Assembly (NCBI RefSeq): GCF_037335815.1
Contig: NZ_CP147842.1
Location: 186,001-250,000 of the forward strand
Length of the DNA stretch: 64,000 bases
DNA from: Salinirubellus litoreus
Lineage (GTDB): Archaea > Halobacteriota > Halobacteria > Halobacteriales > Haloarculaceae
Reading direction: 5' to 3'
Part shown: piece after piece, positions 63,324-64,000 of the stretch
How the letters are laid out: the number at the start of each line of letters is the position of its first letter
Position numbering within the stretch: position 1 is the stretch's first letter
Translations under genes and position numbers: made by a program
The notes under the pieces: generated by a model
The model's input: only the letters and a program-made list of their open reading frames with translations
What the model was told of the DNA's origin: nothing
Databases searched by the model: none

Positions 63324-63473
63324 TCACTCACCCCCCAGCGCGTCGAGTACGGTTGGCTGGGCGAACCTCGTCAGTGCTCCGTACCCCACGTACAGCACGA
63401 TAGCTTGCAGAAAGACGATCCCAACCGTAACTGCGGCCTGTGCTGATCCGCTCAGCGTTTCGAGAGCGAACAT
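63324..63473 (-). CDS. 49-aa membrane protein (DUF7512-like)
   Basis: ATG at 63473, stop at 63324-63326. One transmembrane helix (VTVGIVFLQAIVLYVGYGAL) and a C-terminal TRFAQPTVLDALGGE. It stops 2 nt before the permease start, so is co-translated with it. Such tiny proteins precede TauE/SafE permeases in haloarchaea (memory). Confidence 0.75.
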   Translation of the reverse strand: MFALETLSGSAQAAVTVGIVFLQAIVLYVGYGALTRFAQPTVLDALGGE

Positions 63474-63775
63474 CTCACGACACCCCCGATAGTATTGTGA
63501 ACCTCATGGAAATCTACTCGATTCTACCTAACCGACTACAGAACTTAATAGTTGTGGAAATACTATACAATACTATCGAAGCAGTACGCTATATGTTATA
63601 GAAATCGAACGCAGGCCTTGGCGAACATGTGCATGCCTCACTCGACCTGGACAAAGAAGGAACTCCGGCTACCCCCAATATCCTGTACGTTACGTCAGCT
63701 ACGGCTGGCCCCTCGTCACGTCCCCAACGGGCACAACGTTGGAGTGCAACGGACTACTACGACCGAAAGAAACTG
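63474..63775. other. Non-coding gap
   Basis: About 300 bp. AT-rich 63530-63600 (AATACTATACAATACTATC...), probably promoters for the permease operon. No supported gene. Confidence 0.4.
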
Positions 63776-64000
63776 TTAGTCTTGGGCAGTCATCACGGAA
63801 GACTCGGTTTTCGCTGGCGCCGGTGGCTCGTGAGTACCGAACTCGGGATGGGTCTCCTCCATCCAGACGTACACCACGGCGCCGGACGCGAACATCAGGC
63901 CGGCGGTTAAGTAGAACGCGGCAGCCGCGTTCACGAACTCCATCGAGAGTCCGATCAAGACCGCACCGACGACATAGCCAGAGTCGCGCCACATTCTGTA
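63776..64000 (-). CDS. MFS transporter, C-terminal end (runs off the window)
   Basis: The final ~75 codons of a larger gene whose start lies beyond position 64000. Two hydrophobic helices, YVVGAVLIGLSMEFVNAAAA and FYLTAGLMFASGAVVYVWM, are typical of the last helices of major facilitator proteins, followed by a soluble tail. Substrate cannot be told. Confidence 0.7.
   Translation of the reverse strand, partial: YRMWRDSGYVVGAVLIGLSMEFVNAAAAFYLTAGLMFASGAVVYVWMEETHPEFGTHEPPAPAKTESSVMTAQD

Noticed and set aside
1..64000. tRNA or rRNA genes
   Set aside because: GGTTCGA-like strings were seen only inside protein genes or without a matching acceptor stem; no rRNA signatures.

Overview
The window reads as DNA of a halophilic archaeon (class Halobacteria). 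It is GC-rich, its proteins are strongly acidic, and it carries archaeal hallmarks: a TFB, an Orc1/Cdc6 initiator with inverted origin boxes, three bacterio-opsin-activator (HTH_10) regulators, FilR1-type regulators, and many small haloarchaea-type winged-helix and zinc-ribbon proteins. The mix of replication and partition genes, toxin-antitoxin-like pairs, truncated genes and miniature transposons points to a secondary replicon (megaplasmid) or an integrated plasmid, not core chromosome.

Layout. (1) 0-3.3 kb: PIN toxin / HTH antitoxin pair, cupin, winged-helix/zinc-ribbon regulator. (2) 3.4-21.5 kb: an archipelago of small-molecule enzymes (FAD monooxygenase, AhpD-like and OsmC-like proteins, SnoaL-like proteins, five SAM methyltransferases, an S9 peptidase) interleaved with four copies or remnants of one regulator family (winged helix plus zinc ribbons). 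One copy is fused to a transposase-type zinc ribbon. (3) 21.7-30.1 kb: redox enzymes (FAD monooxygenase, quinone reductase, epimerase-like protein), a beta-propeller protein, a DUF4188 protein, a membrane protein and three HTH_10 regulators. (4) 30.1-35.1 kb: TFB overlapping a DUF6166-like protein, two DUF7437-like regulators, and an AbiE-like HTH/nucleotidyltransferase pair. (5) 35.3-38.7 kb: a gene graveyard of spliced fragments (TPP-dependent dehydrogenase E1 alpha and beta, a DUF6166-gene tail, a methyltransferase, two unknowns). (6) 38.7-48.4 kb: the replicon-maintenance core, with orc1/cdc6 flanked by about ten copies of an origin-box repeat, four copies of a separate inverted repeat (GTTACCCCAC...GTGGGGTAAC), paralogous HTH genes, and parA plus a small partner next to two arrays of 13-bp iterons. 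(7) 48.4-59.8 kb: membrane proteins, two MITE-like elements, a HemG-like flavodoxin, cupin, DUF4386 proteins, YdeI-like protein, an ISH3-like transposase and an HTH/unknown operon. (8) 59.8-64 kb: thioredoxin/thioredoxin reductase operon, HTH regulator, a frameshifted TauE/SafE sulfite-exporter-like permease with its small DUF7512-like membrane partner, and the end of an MFS transporter.

How it fits together: Orc1 probably acts on the surrounding boxes, and ParA with its partner on the 13-bp iterons, to maintain the replicon. TA-like pairs would add stability. The accessory load is mostly redox and methyl-transfer chemistry under local one-component regulators. Calls rest on reading motifs in translations by eye; no database search was run, and DUF names are from memory.
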